Source: Elysia crispata (lineage: Eukaryota; Mollusca; Gastropoda; Plakobranchidae). From it: a DNA stretch of 64,000 nt. The notes below the pieces were generated by a model, which did no database searches, was not told where the DNA came from, and saw only the letters and a list, made by a program, of their open reading frames with translations. Location: assembly GCA_033675545.1 (NCBI GenBank), contig JAWDGP010003892.1, positions 1,268,501 through 1,332,500 of the forward strand, given 5' to 3'. How positions within the stretch are numbered: the stretch's first letter is position 1; each line of letters starts with the position of its first letter. A program made the position numbers and the translations under genes. Shown in pieces: positions 1 to 13,589 of the stretch.

Positions 1-58
1 TATGATTAGCGGGAATCTGGGCATGCCACCCTAGTAATAGATCTATGTCGTTTTGGAT

Positions 59-193
<135 letters not shown>

Positions 194-301
194 ACTTAAG
201 GTGTAAGCAATCATCCAATCTGGACTTATATGGATAAAGATTACAAAATTCAAAATTACATTATAAACGTTTCGCCTCAAAATTAGCTTCATCAGTACGG
301 T

Positions 302-484
<183 letters not shown>

Positions 485-588
485 AAGTAAATTCAAATTT
501 AGATCTGGAGGAGGCAAACCATTGGGTTAATATAAGTAAGAAATATAAGAGATAGAATTTTAGGTAGTGCTCAGCAGTGGTTAGGGTA

Positions 589-850
589 AGGCTTTTCAGT
601 GAAAATTACCGAAAATGCTTGAATTAGTGGGATTAGGACCATCGAGCTTTCCCAATCAAGATTGCAAGTCACTCAGGGAGGCTTAGAAAATATCTTCGCC
701 AGGAAACTCTCTTCTTAGGGATCGTAGTGGCGTATTGGTATAAGCTATGTTCTCTTTAAGTGGCAAGGCGATGGGTGCCGAAGGATCTATACATCGGTGG
801 TCCTAATCCCATCAATTCAAGCATTTTCGGTCATTTTCACTTAAAAGCCT
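589..850. mobile_element. MITE-like element with ~53-bp inverted arms
   Basis: Positions 589-641 and 798-850 are reverse complements of each other with about four mismatches; the core reads GTGAAAAT..ACCGAAAATGC at the left and its complement at the right. The 156-bp centre has no coding potential that I can see. Length (262 bp) and symmetry fit a non-autonomous DNA transposon. I could not define a clear target-site duplication or superfamily. Confidence 0.7.
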
Positions 851-1776
851 GCTTTAGATCTAAATATGAATTCACTAAATATTTGAGGCATACATATTGT
901 TATCGTTCGTCTTAGATGTTTGTGCGTCCAATGGCTTCTGTAAATGTATATGAAACCACAGAATTTTGGTGGTCGGATGCCCCCAGGATACAGCACAACA
1001 ATGAACAGAGTGCTTTTTCTACTATACAAAAAATCACCGAAAGTTTTGTTCTGGATGCACAAAAATACCCCGAAAAGTTTGAACAGCACCAAAATCAATA
1101 ATTAATCCTTTAATGGATGGCTGCAGAAGTTGTGTATATTCACAAAGACGAGAATTCGAAACATGTTAACCAGATTTGACCAACATCTCTTTACAAAATA
1201 GAAGGGAAAATTTTACCCTCCCCTGACATTATATCTGCTTGAAACTGGCAATATAAATACGTCTATCAACCAAAGACTACAACGAAAATAAATATTATGC
1301 ATAAGCAAAAGAAAAAAAATAAAATAAAACTGCTTGTGTCAAAGAAAAGAATGAGGTCCAGGAATTATGGCGAGGCTAGGCATAAAAAGCTAACATATCA
1401 ACATTGATTAGAGCAGAATCCTCTCGGTAAAGGCGGAGATAGTTGAAGAAAAGTCATCGATTCGGTGACAGCTCATAAACCGCCTTTTGCAGATGATGTC
1501 TCTACTTATATGCACCATTTGACGTTACAAAACAGTGATAATGAACTTTTGCTGTTTCAGAGTACATTTTTCATTAATTCAAATGGGTTGTTATTGAATA
1601 AGATGCAAAAGTTTGAGATGATACCAACCACATTATTCTTTAGATTCATCGACTGAGTTTGTTAAGTAATACATGTGTGCTTTTTTCCTGTGTCAAAATT
1701 TCATCCAGTAAACAATATTATTTTATTTCCAATCAAATTTATTGAGCACTGCTAATTTTAATCACAAACAATTCCA

Positions 1777-1777
<1 letters not shown>
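851..1777. other. Gene-free AT-rich sequence
   Basis: Only short ORFs in several frames, none with a recognisable motif. I see no repeat or RNA gene here. Confidence 0.5.

Positions 1778-1858
<81 letters not shown>
1778..1858. repeat. (CT)n microsatellite
   Basis: Forty uninterrupted CT units. Ser-Leu (plus) and Arg-Glu (minus) frames across it are repeat artefacts. Confidence 0.97.
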
Positions 1859-1861
<3 letters not shown>

Positions 1862-2463
1862 GCAAACATAATTTTATTCACATTTCTAGTTTCAGTCCGG
1901 ACCCCTTTTTCAAAAGGGGCAATTTTTTTTTTTTTGGAAGTAAATTTGATACGTTTGGCGAATTTGCATGCGCAAAGAGATGAAAAGTAAAGGATGAAAC
2001 TTGGGTGAGAGGGTTTTTTTTTTTTTTTGGTCAATTTAAAAACTCCTAAATAAAATTAAGTCTTATGTGACTTATTGTTACGTGTTGTTTACCACGAGTT
2101 GCACTTTCATGCTCATTGCTTTACATGCCTCTTGGCTCTTTAATGATGCAATAGACTTAAATGATTAAAAGAAAGAATCAGAAAAAAAAATTAATATACC
2201 TTTGTCAATTGTCTGTTTCTGCGTTTCTTCCTCTCCCTTTTTTTGGTAGGGTAGGGGAGGGGGAGCGGAGGTTATCTAACTGTTGACTTGGGAATTTTTT
2301 GTGCAGTAACCCTTAGTAAATGTTAGCAGAAACAACTCAAGATAGATCATATATATTTTTTTATTTCCCCAAAGTTTTCAACAGCGCTGCGAATCGCTGA
2401 TCTTGCTCTTTATCTTTGGTCCTGCTTAATATTGCTTTACAACTACATCGTATTTCTTTTTAT

Positions 2464-2466
<3 letters not shown>

Positions 2467-2522
<56 letters not shown>

Positions 2523-2629
2523 TCTCTCTTTCTATCTGCCTTTCTCTCTGTTTGCATTCTCTGAATCTCGTTCTGTCTGTCTGTCTCTCTCTCTCTCTCT
2601 CACTTTCTCTCTCCCCCCCCTCTCTCCCT

Positions 2630-2688
<59 letters not shown>
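2467..2688. repeat. Interrupted (CT)n / pyrimidine tract
   Basis: Two pure CT arrays (about 2468-2518 and 2636-2688) joined by an imperfect pyrimidine-rich stretch with CTGT, CCCC and CCCT interruptions. It is an extended homopyrimidine strand of about 220 bp. Confidence 0.95.
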
Positions 2689-2691
<3 letters not shown>

Positions 2692-3403
2692 AAACTAATT
2701 TTAAAATTATACAGATTCCACAGTACGAATAAGTTTTAAAATACAGTGTATTGAAAAAAACAATAACAATGTTTGAACGCCAAATTATTCTTGCCCTCAC
2801 AAAAAACACGCAAGCAAACATATGACATTTTTTTCAGCATTCAGTAGTGACAGATTCTCGGTGCATCAGATGAGAATTTAAAAAAAAATGCCATGTCAGG
2901 GGTTATATTAAAGAAAAGAAATTAAAAAAGCCACTTTAAATTGTTAATGTAAATCTTAATTCTGATATAAAACTTGTTTGTAAAATAGACATAAATAGTG
3001 CTTGGAGAAATGTGCTTTTCAACCCTCTAACCAACATCAAAAGCGGAACACTTGAGGTTATGACATGTGTAAACTACGCTAATCTTTTAATCAGGATTGA
3101 GAGAAAGAAGAGGTGAAGGTAATATAATCGAAAGAACACAAAGGGGTGAAAGAACATCCACACAGTTTATGAGTTTGCAACAAAAGCGAAAGGCAAAGAA
3201 AATGCAAACTATATCGATTAAAACTGCATGATAAGGCTGGGGAAAGGAGCGCACGATGACTGAAACAAGAAATTTCTAAAGAATAAAAATTCCATAATGG
3301 CTCTATATTATTAACTAAATTAATCAACTGTTTTCCGATTTCTGAAAAAAAAAATATCCGTCAGCCTTATAGACCAATATTTTAAAATTATTAGTAAGCG
3401 CAC
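2689..3403. other. Gene-free AT-rich sequence
   Basis: No recognisable coding region, RNA gene or mobile element. Confidence 0.5.
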
Positions 3404-3682
<279 letters not shown>

Positions 3683-4880
3683 GATATGCACTGTTAAGGA
3701 AGTTTAAAATAGCCTCTGTGTTTTTTCGTACGAGTGTCCATCCAAGCATCATGAAGAAATACACAGCATGATTTCATTCATCATTCAAGTAACACGAAGA
3801 AATACGTACGCTGAATATATTCATGTAGTATAGGAGAAATACACGCTTCCAATTTCAAGGCCCACAACTCGTTTCTAGGTCTTTTAGTTTCACTTTGGTG
3901 TAATTACATTTAACGTTAATTAAATCATGCACTGTGATTGAATGCTGGTACCCAAGCTGAAAATGGGAATCAGATCCAGCTCGAGGTAGGACTCATTTAA
4001 CGTTATCAGCTTGCATATGGAAATAATATATCAACCGACTTCTACGAAGTTTGTTTTTTTCTAAAGTAAAGGCGATTGTTACAATGACAGATCTAGATCT
4101 AGATTTACATCGTTTGCCAAACGACTATAATAGTTTAAACTAATCAAGCATTTTCAAACGGTTTGGACTCTTTGTTTGTAATGGTAATTTGAATAGTTAA
4201 TTAATTAAGTATGAAAGAACAAAGACAGTTAACACTGGTACAGACCAATTAGCTCATGCATTACTAGCCCATAATTACAATCCAATTAGGTCAAAGTAAA
4301 CAGAAGTGCTAGAGGACTGCACAGACCGATAGGCCTACGATCCAATTAACATTGCACCCGACTACACGTATTTCGTCCTAAATTATATAGGTTTATACTT
4401 GACTAGCTGCAGACCCATATTTTTAGAAAGAGGATTGTCGCCTTATTTCTTTGACTTCTTGAAATCTATTTTTAAGTCTGCTTTTAGGAAATAAAAAAGT
4501 TCTTACAGCTCAAATGACAACTAAGACTAAAAACACAATGTCACCGTTAAAATTCTTACGATTTTATTAGCAAACTTGGCATGACATATGGATTGGAATT
4601 GTGTGAAAGTTTAAAACCGCTGATATTGATGCAATATTTTTGCTATATAAATTGCAGCTCTTTAGTTTATTATATTTGCTTTCTAAAGGCCAAAATTATT
4701 GTTATGATTAGCAATAGCAAGATATTTCTTTTACTTAATGTCACTTGATATATTTCTACTCTTTGCATGATTGTCTCTAGCCACCACTTTTGCGAAAAAT
4801 CCAGCTTTAACTAAAGAAAAAAGACTGCCTCTCAGAATTTACTTTAGTTATGTGGAAGTAACAAGCCAGCAAAGTTCAGT
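3683..4880. other. TAF11 upstream flank
   Basis: AT-rich sequence that should contain the TAF11 promoter and 5' UTR. A possible splice acceptor (CTCTCAG) near 4839 would allow an untranslated first exon further upstream. I see no TATA box or other site that I would defend. A TAGATC cluster lies at about 4088-4103. Confidence 0.35.
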
Positions 4881-7800
4881 ATGACTACCCCATCCACCAG
4901 CAGCTCTTTGGAATCAAATGCAGAGCAGAACAGTATTGACGACCATTCTCTAAGAGAGGAAAGTCCACAACCTTTTCTAAAAGAAAGCACTCCTGGTTCA
5001 GTAGTGGATACATCGCCACCAGAAAAAAGTGGTAAGTGAAGAAATAGAATTAGAAAGAGCAAATGTTTGTGCTATAAATTTATCAAAGGTAATCTTTTTT
5101 TGTAATTTTAATGGAGTAGATGATGATGACTTGTTAAATTTTATAGTTAATTAGAAATTTCTCAAAGAGAACGACAAAATTTAACACTGACTGAGTTGAA
5201 AAGGAATTTTATTATAACAAGGGAAAGAGGACATAGATGCTAAGACAATTTCACATGGCAGCACCTATAGTAAGCAATATGAGACTTATTGAAGGCTCCT
5301 ATGCCACCATTAAAAGTGTGGCCTTGATCAGGCATAAGTTATATCTTGAAATTAATATTTCTCAGAAATTGTGGAGGAATGGAAATGTCATACACAGTTT
5401 TTTTTAGTGTAGCTTTGACCCTGACATTGCTAGTTTGTTACAGAATTTAATCTTTTTTTTACATGTACCTCAACAGTTTTGTTGTGCAGCTGAACCATCA
5501 CCAGCTTTCTGCTTCCATACCCCCTGTTACTTGTACTTGCATAAGCAGCACAATGGCCAGTTTTCTGTTTTCATCTGAAATCACATAAAGTCAAGCAGCG
5601 CCAGCTGCAGTACTGTTCATTTTACTGTTCTCTTCAGCAGCACCATCACCCATTTTCTACTCTCACCCTCACCAGTTTCCAGCTTCTGCATGTTCCTGCT
5701 TTTAACTATGTGGTCATCAACAGTTTCCTACTTTTATAAATTCCAACTTATTCTCAAAAGCAACAACACCATGCAGATTTTCCTTCTTTTCTCAGCAACA
5801 TTACCACCTTTTATCTGCTTCTACCTATGACTGCTATCACCTTTATCATTCTCTTTTTTTGCCAGTGTGACTATCATCAGTTTCATGTCATTGGTTGTGC
5901 CATCTCTTGTTAGCAGCAGCATCATAAATTCTATGTTATCACCTGTTCCTGCTCTGATTAGCAATGCTATCCCTACTTTCTTGCTGTCAACTATCACTAG
6001 GTCTACTCTGGTCAGCAGCACCATTACCAGCGACCTGAAAATAGCCGTTTTAATCCAATGTTAAATGCAAATTCTTTAATGAAGACAACTTGTTATTTTT
6101 TTAAACTATAATAATATGAAGGAAGGGAACAAAAAGGAAAAAAAAAACAGTACAGAGAGAAAAACAAAGAAGGCTTTGGTAGCAGAAAAATCACAAGTTT
6201 TCTTCTGTCCGCTCTCACAAACTGTCGCACCATCACAAGTTTCTTTTTTTAACCTTCTCCTCAGTGAGCTATTGCTTTATAACTGACAAGATGTATTCAG
6301 CTCTATACACCTGGTTGACATGAGCTTTCTCAGAACACATGAGTGACAAGTCGTTAACAGTCAAAAGTTTAGAAAGAAAAAAGGATTAGGCCCTTCACAG
6401 TTTAATCCTATCTCACATATTTCATTATTTAAAAAAAAGTCATGAATAACTGCAAGAGAAAATACAAATATCTGTACATACATGAGTCATCACATGTCCT
6501 AACTTTCAACATATTTATGTATCCAAAAAGCTGGAAAATAAATATAGATTCACAACATTAACCTTCTTAGAACAACTCAAATTTTTATTTATTTATTTTT
6601 TAATATTTTGCTTTGATTAACAAAAGACTTGATGTGAAAAAAAAAGCAAATGCAGTTGAAGACTAACTCATGTCCATGTTAACAATATTAAAGATCTAAA
6701 TTGCAGTGCATTGTCTGTTCTGAAATATATGGTCCCTTTTATATGATGATTGTGGTTAAACCATATGTACATGTTTGATTTTCCCTTTCTTTGATCTCTA
6801 TGTTTTGGTAAATATTTCTTCCTGGGTCTGGCAAATCATCTATCATAATCACCAATTCTGTTTTACCAAACTAAGAAATTTATGCTGTTTTATAATAACT
6901 AGCTGAAAACCCTGTTCTACAAATGTGGCCCTGGTGTCAATTTGTCAAGGCTGGGATGCTTATAAATGATCATGATATCTCTCCTTTTACTTACATGATC
7001 CAAATAAAATTATATGCCTCCACCTATCCACTTTACCTAGAATCTAGATATCATGATAATTCTAATTCAAAACACAAAATTAAAATACAGAGCTTAATTC
7101 GTTTTGGATTAAAAAAAAAAGGCAAAAGCAGATTTGTATGGTGTAGATCTAAATAAGATCTTGACCTAGATCACTCTAGAGATTAAAATCTAGAACTAAT
7201 ATTTTATTTCAGAATAAATCGTAGATCTAGTTTTGACAGCCCAATTTATTCCAACCGCCATGGGATTTAAAAATCAAAACAAAGTTGTTAGTTTCGCATT
7301 AAAAACAATCACAAATTTATACGGCTAATTAAAATGTCTACCTAGCTCAATAGTTTGTCTGGCATGCTTAATAGGGTTTAAATAGGGTTTTAAAATGTAT
7401 TTTTAAAACCTGCAAAACAACTTTGGGATTTTAAAAATATGCCCACAAAAATCCTGTGATCTAGATTTGCTTTTTCATATTTTTTTGGATTAAATTGGCG
7501 GCCCACAAAAAATCTAATGACCTATTAACATTTGAGGTTTCAATCTTTATATTATGATATTTACAGTAATGCATCAGTTTGAAAGAAATCTCTTCCCCCA
7601 CATTCTTTTTGATTGTACGAAGGTCTGAAAATGTGTTTTTATTTTATTTTCAAACTACAGCAGTTCCATTTGATTAAGCTTTAAGGTGATTGATTGAGAT
7701 GGTGGGAGAACAGTTGAAGGTGAAAAATAATCTTAAGCACACTGCAATTTTTAAGCAAGGTAAAAAACATTTTTGATGCTCACCTGAAAAAATTGTGAAA

Positions 7801-10800
7801 GATAGACCATTTTGTCCTTAAATTTTCAGGCGTTTCACCACAGTCAAGTAGGGATAGTACACCCGAAAGACGTGCCTCATCCTCTGAACGAGAGAACCTC
7901 TCTGACCATGAAAAAACACCAGAGAGAAGTGGGGTAACAGGAGCAGCAGACACAACTCCTGCAGGAAAAGCTACCAAGAAAGGGAATCCTGGAACATCAG
8001 GACCATCTCCTTCAGTATCATCATCACAACCTTTATCAGCAGGAGCATCATCATCTTCATCACCTTCAGTAGCTACGACATCTCAGGGCGGACAGAAGCG
8101 CAAACCTGAGATGAGTGAAGAGGAAGCTCGACAGGTTCTCAAGAAGCACCAGAAGCAGGAGGAGGAGAGGATGAAAATGCAGTAAGTTGTGATGTTTTAC
8201 TGAAGACTTTGGCTTGTCTCAAAGAATATATCTTTAATTTCCATATTGATTACTTGATGTTTTGTGAGTTGAAAATTTTCTCTTTTTTGTGAAGTTGATG
8301 TAACTCCGGTTATGTTTACCAAATTATTTTGTATAAATACATGTTTATACATGAATATCTTTTAAAAGTCAAGATTTTTTTTTCCCGAAAATGTTTGCTA
8401 TCTGTATTCTATACAGATAAATTATATTTATGTATATGTTGTGTGTGTGTAACCTTTGAATATTCAAAGTGCTTTAGCTGTTCTCAAACACTTACAATTA
8501 AATAGACTAAACTTAATTGAAGAAAAAAAGGATAATCAAAGAGCAATGAAGTCCCTGAGTTGGTGTTGTAAAAGGTGATTGAAAAAAAAATATTATAAAG
8601 CCTTCATGGTAATCATAGCTGTACATAAGCAAATCTATTTTAAAGGGAATCACTGCAAATATAATCCTTTGATAAAAAATAACCCTCTTAGTCTTAGATA
8701 TTGACTTTCAAGGCCCAAAAAGTATTTAATAGTGTTTACCAGAATTTTTTTTTCCAGTTTTCACTTTTTCAAAGCTTGTAATTGAGCTAAAATGGCTGAA
8801 CCTAGTTCCAGTACTGAAATCAATAAATTTTGTCAAAAAATAAAAGAGTGTCAACCTGGACAAGAAATAAGCTGTTTGAGCAATGGCCTTGACATGAAAA
8901 AGAAATTCAGCAATTTCCACAATTGAGTGATAAACAGAATGCAAACATTTGAAACTTTTTCATCAGTTTTGGAGGATGAAACTTAAGATTTTTATCTTGA
9001 GTTAGGGATTTAAGTAATAAAAATGCATGATGAGCCTAGGCATAAATCTGACCAAAAAAAAATTAAAATAGGAGTATTCCAACTAATTAGGGGGGTAGTA
9101 GAAATTAGAAATGCAGTAAATCCAAATGCATATCCAAATCTAGAGAGGGGAAGGAGGGAAGGTAGGGTCTGTGGCATATTATTATTAGTTCAGAATTCCC
9201 ATGGCTCAAAATTTGAAAAATTTTGAGTAGATGAAAGATGAATTACATAGTCTTCATAGATGCAAATAGCAATTTTGTTGTCACATCTACTTTTTAAGAT
9301 GCCTATGTAGAGACTATTTACAATTCACTGAAGTGTCCTATTTAGATATATTTATAGCATTTTTCTTTAGAAATTAAGACATGATTTAAAAGCCTTAAGC
9401 ATCAATAGAAAGTAGAATAAATGCTCTGAAATATGAGCTCTTTATCAAAATGACAGACATTTCAGGATAATGTATGCTCTTGACAAATATTTTTCCATCA
9501 CTTTAAACATATAATTTAGAGCATGGTAAAAGGTTTACCTCAAGGGGGTGGCTTGATTGCAGAGATTTTCATGCTGCATTACGAGGTGCCAAAACTCCTC
9601 ATTTCTGGACTCGAAATCTTCCCCCTCATTCCTAGATTCTCCATAAATCTGTAAATATACTCTTAACTCAACATATGGAGACCACAGCTTAAAATTCAAA
9701 AGACAGATTAAAAAACAGAGTCAATTACAAATCATGGTTATCAAGAATTTTTTTTGAAAAAAGAAAATAAAGAAAACAAAGATAAAAAAACAGAAAATAC
9801 AAAGATTTGTATAGCAAAGTTAAGCCACTAAAAACAGATCATTTTTCAATCAAGGAACATGTTATTAATATATTAATATTGTTCAAAGGTTTAAGCTATT
9901 TGTTTTACCGTAGAAACATTTTTTATCCTGCCATTCCTGCTCTGATAAACTCCATGTGATTTTTGTTTTTCTGTTGTTTTAATGGTTATGTAATTTATAA
10001 TAGTGATTATTCATCATTTTCATGACATTTCAGGGTTTTAGTGTCAAACTTCTCAGAAGAGCAACTTAACCGCTATGAAATGTACCGGAGAGCAACATTT
10101 CCTAAAGCAGCCATTAAAAGAGTAAGAATGTGTTTTCTTTGTTTTCTTTCTGTTCCCTTCCTATATTTATATAGTTAAGAAAAGTAGTAATTTTATTCAT
10201 TAGTGTATTTGACATTGGATTAAAAGGGCTATTTTCCCTGTTAAATTAATCACAAGGCCTGAGAAGTAAAACATTCGTTGTGTTGGAATATCATGAATAA
10301 TAACTTTCTTCATCACTAAATGATTATATCTTTCATTATTCTTTTCCACTCTATTTCTGACAATTTTGTTCAATTGTATATGTGTTTCCAGTTGATGCAG
10401 AACATAACAGGCACCACTGTGTCCCAGAATGTTGTTATTGCCATGTCAGGAATATCCAAAGTATTCGTTGGGGAAGTGATTGAAACAGGTTCGTTTTATT
10501 GTGCTACGCTCACTGAAACTTGTGAAAGTCTAATTTGTCAATTTTCGGTAAATTTGCTGTGGTCTTGTTCAAAGTGCTTTGCCTTTTTTTTTTTTTTTTT
10601 TTTTGAGGGGGGGGGGGGGGGAATGTTCAAAATTCATGGACAATGTCTTATCAAAAAACCACACCTTTTATTCCATTTGCTTTGTATGCAGACACCACTT
10701 GGGAAGGTCATTTTAATAAAGAGCATTTACGAGTTAACTCAGTTGCAGCTGAGGGTCTGGAAATAATTTGAGTGCTCATAGCTGGGCTTTTTTGCATTTT

Positions 10801-12266
10801 TTTTTTTTTAATTTGTATGAAAACAAAAGTCTAATCCATCGTAATCAAATTTTGAGACATATAATAACAACACATGCTGGTTTGAATAAAATAAACAACA
10901 AAAGGATATCTTGAGAGATGATTTTTATTTCATTTTTCTAAAATGCTGCAAATTTTCATTTTGTTAAAAATTAGATCTAGATCTAGATTTGGAATTATCC
11001 TCCTCCGAATCACTTCTTTCATCAATGTCTGGATTGTAATCATCTTCACTCACTTCTAGATCCCTAGCACTTTCGTTGGATTGCTCAAATGCTTCAAAAG
11101 CGTCTGTTTTTTTCTGACTAATCACTCGGTTTAGAAATTAGTTTTAGATCTAATCTCTCTTTCCGACCTCTGGAGCACTGGTGTCCCTTTCTGTCATAAA
11201 CGAAACATAAGAAGGCTTATCAGCACAAAACTTTGCATGGATGAGAGGAAATAGTTATACAACCCTTACGGACGTTTTCCGTGGCTTTAGTGTGATTAGG
11301 AGTTATTGGGGACCAAAGTCCATCCCATAGGGGCGACCAGAAATGCCCCAGCTTACAAGAGGCCTATCCTGTCACAATAACTGGAAACACCACAAGTGAG
11401 TTAAAAAAGAGAAAAAAAATCCTGTCAGCTCGTCTTTGCACCTTGGTTGCTCTAAACCTCTTCAAATAGTTCTTACTCCAGCACATACAGTATCCGCAAA
11501 ATAGCTAATTGAAATTGTTTTGTATTAAAAAATTAGTTGCCAGGTACATTAAACCAATTTGTGTGTTCTATTTGTAACAGTAACCTATTTTGACCTTTAG
11601 ACTACCAGCTCCACATAGATCTTCCACTTTACCTTTCTATCCTAAATCATGACATTCAGAGCAGGTATAATCAACTAGGGCTGTGTGCAGCGCATCTTTA
11701 ATCTTGCTTGAATAAAATCAGCTAAAAGGGCTGGTTTAATAAAGTCTTCAGGCTATCAAGTTTTGTTCAATTAATAAATGTGCATGATGGTAAGTGCAAG
11801 CATATAGAGCAGTACTTCAAGAATGAGTTGGCCAAAACTTACTTTCTTCTTCTTTGCGACCGCAAGCCAAAACATACAAAGTCATTTTTACTAGTCTTTG
11901 CCCTAGATTGGGTTCTTCAAGACCATTACATTGTATCAGGAAAAATTGTTCCCGAACTTTTACACTCGTAATTTCCAAAATTTTTTGAGCGATATGGGAA
12001 AATTGCTTTCTATTTAAAAAAAAAAAAATTCTATTATATTTGAGGTCATTTTGGTGATTTTTACTTTATATAAAAAAATGCAAAATGCTTTCAATTCTTC
12101 CTCTTTTTCACCATTCGGTTTGCTCTATTTTGATACAGCTCTGGATGTTATGGAAGAATGGGGGGAGTCAGGTCCCCTCCAACCTCGCCATCTGAGGGAA
12201 GCAGTGAGGCTACTGAAAAATAAAGACATGATTCCCTCGACCAAAAGCAAGAAAATATTATTCTGA
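4881..12266 (+). CDS. TAF11: TAF11, TFIID subunit 11
   Basis: Coding exons read by eye: 4881-5031, 7830-8181, 10034-10121, 10392-10488, 12139-12266; 816 nt, 271 aa, frame continuous across all GT-AG junctions. The start is the first Met after an in-frame TAG (4845). Residues 1-167 are Ser/Pro/Glu-rich and disordered, ending in a charged Lys/Glu stretch. Residues about 168-265 form the TAFII28 histone fold, with the near-invariant segments [18 protein letters not shown] and [18 protein letters not shown]; exon 5 gives the C-terminal helix ([12 protein letters not shown]). From family knowledge, TAF11 pairs with TAF13 through its histone fold inside TFIID and contacts TBP in the nucleus. The longer N-terminus accounts for the size above human TAF11 (about 211 aa). 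The exon 4 donor (GTTCGT) is weak. Intron 1 (5032-7829) holds a diverged tandem repeat; intron 4 holds T and G homopolymers. Confidence 0.95.
5480..6260. repeat. Diverged C/T-rich tandem repeat in TAF11 intron 1
   Basis: A loosely repeated theme, CAGCA.CATCACCAGTTT followed by CTGCTTCT or CTACTTTT, recurs many times at irregular spacing of about 30-60 bp. Units have diverged strongly, so the array is old. Short ORFs crossing it look Ser/Thr-rich only because of this repeat. Confidence 0.55.
10578..10622. repeat. Poly(T)-poly(G) junction
   Basis: About 19 T then GA then about 15 G inside TAF11 intron 4. Confidence 0.9.
10965..11130 (-). pseudogene. Acidic ORF fragment, possible transposon remnant
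   Basis: On the minus strand about 45 codons are open and rich in Asp, Glu and Ser ([19 protein letters not shown]), ending at a stop inside a TAGATC repeat. It lies in TAF11 intron 4. Acidic stretches like this occur near the ends of several DNA-transposon transposases, but no diagnostic domain is visible and the flanking frames are broken. Identity unknown. Confidence 0.25.
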
Positions 12267-12812
12267 TGACTGTGTACAAAATACTATCATATATTGTACA
12301 GCTTCCAATTCAAATTAATTGATTTGAATGTGTGTATAAAATTTATTTGTTTAGTTGTTGATGATAGCAAGGTTTGATACCGGGATGGTGTAAGACTGGT
12401 TGTACAGTAGTTTTTTTTATATAGTATCCTTATTTGGCCTTTGTGTGTTTTGAGTTTGATATTAGAATAATGTTAAGTTTTGTAGGTATCTAAATGTTTT
12501 CCTTAAATCTAGACCTTATTGTTGCAACTGACTTCAAAAGGCATCTAAAGAAAAAAGTATAAATGACACTCGGTGTGACCAGCAAAGAAGGCTCAGCCAC
12601 ACATGTGAGATTGGTTGTATGGTGTGGTTAAACCCATCCTAATCCATCTGTCCCTTTTCATTTTTCAGATTTGCAGTGATTCATGATTTAATAATGCAAA
12701 ATGAAGTGCTGTTTGCTGTACAGAAATTCTATATATTTTTTTAATCAGTCACGCAGGCCATTGTGAAATGCATTTGAATTTTTCTGACTGTCAACTTCAA
12801 TAATTATTGAAA

Positions 12813-12818
12813 AATAAA
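12813..12818 (+). promoter_or_regulatory. Candidate TAF11 poly(A) signal
   Basis: AATAAA about 550 nt after the TAF11 stop, followed by a GT/T-rich stretch (GTTTGTTTCG). Confidence 0.5.
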
Positions 12819-12819
12819 A

Positions 12820-13589
12820 TGTTTGTTTCGAAATCCTAAGATAATGCTGCATTTTTATTGTTGAAGAAGAGTTTAACAAAGATGAATTCATAACGACCTA
12901 AAAATCAGGAACGCAAAGAATCTGGATGGTTCTCTAGAAACAGAATAATTTTATATATGGTGAAGATTTTTTCAGATTTTTTTCAAGACATTGTAATTAT
13001 GAAAAAATATTAACTTTCTCTTTGATTAGGTACAAATCTGAAAGGTAACCATTGTTCTGAATAAAGTTGCAATTAAGCTTCCCAGAACTTTGAGTTTCTA
13101 GATCTAAAACTTACATGATTGCTCCCCTTGTTATTGTTAATTAAGCTTTTGAAATCAATAACATTAAGTACAATGATTTAGCTGAAGCAAACAGGCTTTA
13201 AATGTAATGGAAAACTTGGAGAAAATTTCAGATTCAGATGCATATTTGAGTAAACTTATCTTGCGGTGTAATTGTTAAGTTTAAAAAATCAGTTTTGGCT
13301 GACATTTTTACATTTAGATTAATTGGTAGTAGCAGAGCAGAAAAAAGTCCTAGTTTAAACCTTAAGATGAAGGTTCAAATAAATTTATATGCAAAAAACC
13401 CCTTCTTCATCCCTATTACTTCATTGGACCAAGAGTACTCCCACCTTATATCCATGCAGTCCTTGATAAAGGAATGGTAATTTGATTAGGATTCCACTGT
13501 CTGGGCTAACTTTTCTCTCTTAAATTCATTTGATGTAGACATATGTAAATATTAGGATGTAATTTCAGTAACAATGCAAGTCCTTCTAA
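12820..13589. other. Gene-free AT-rich sequence
   Basis: No feature recognised beyond a single TAGATC word near 13100. Confidence 0.45.
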
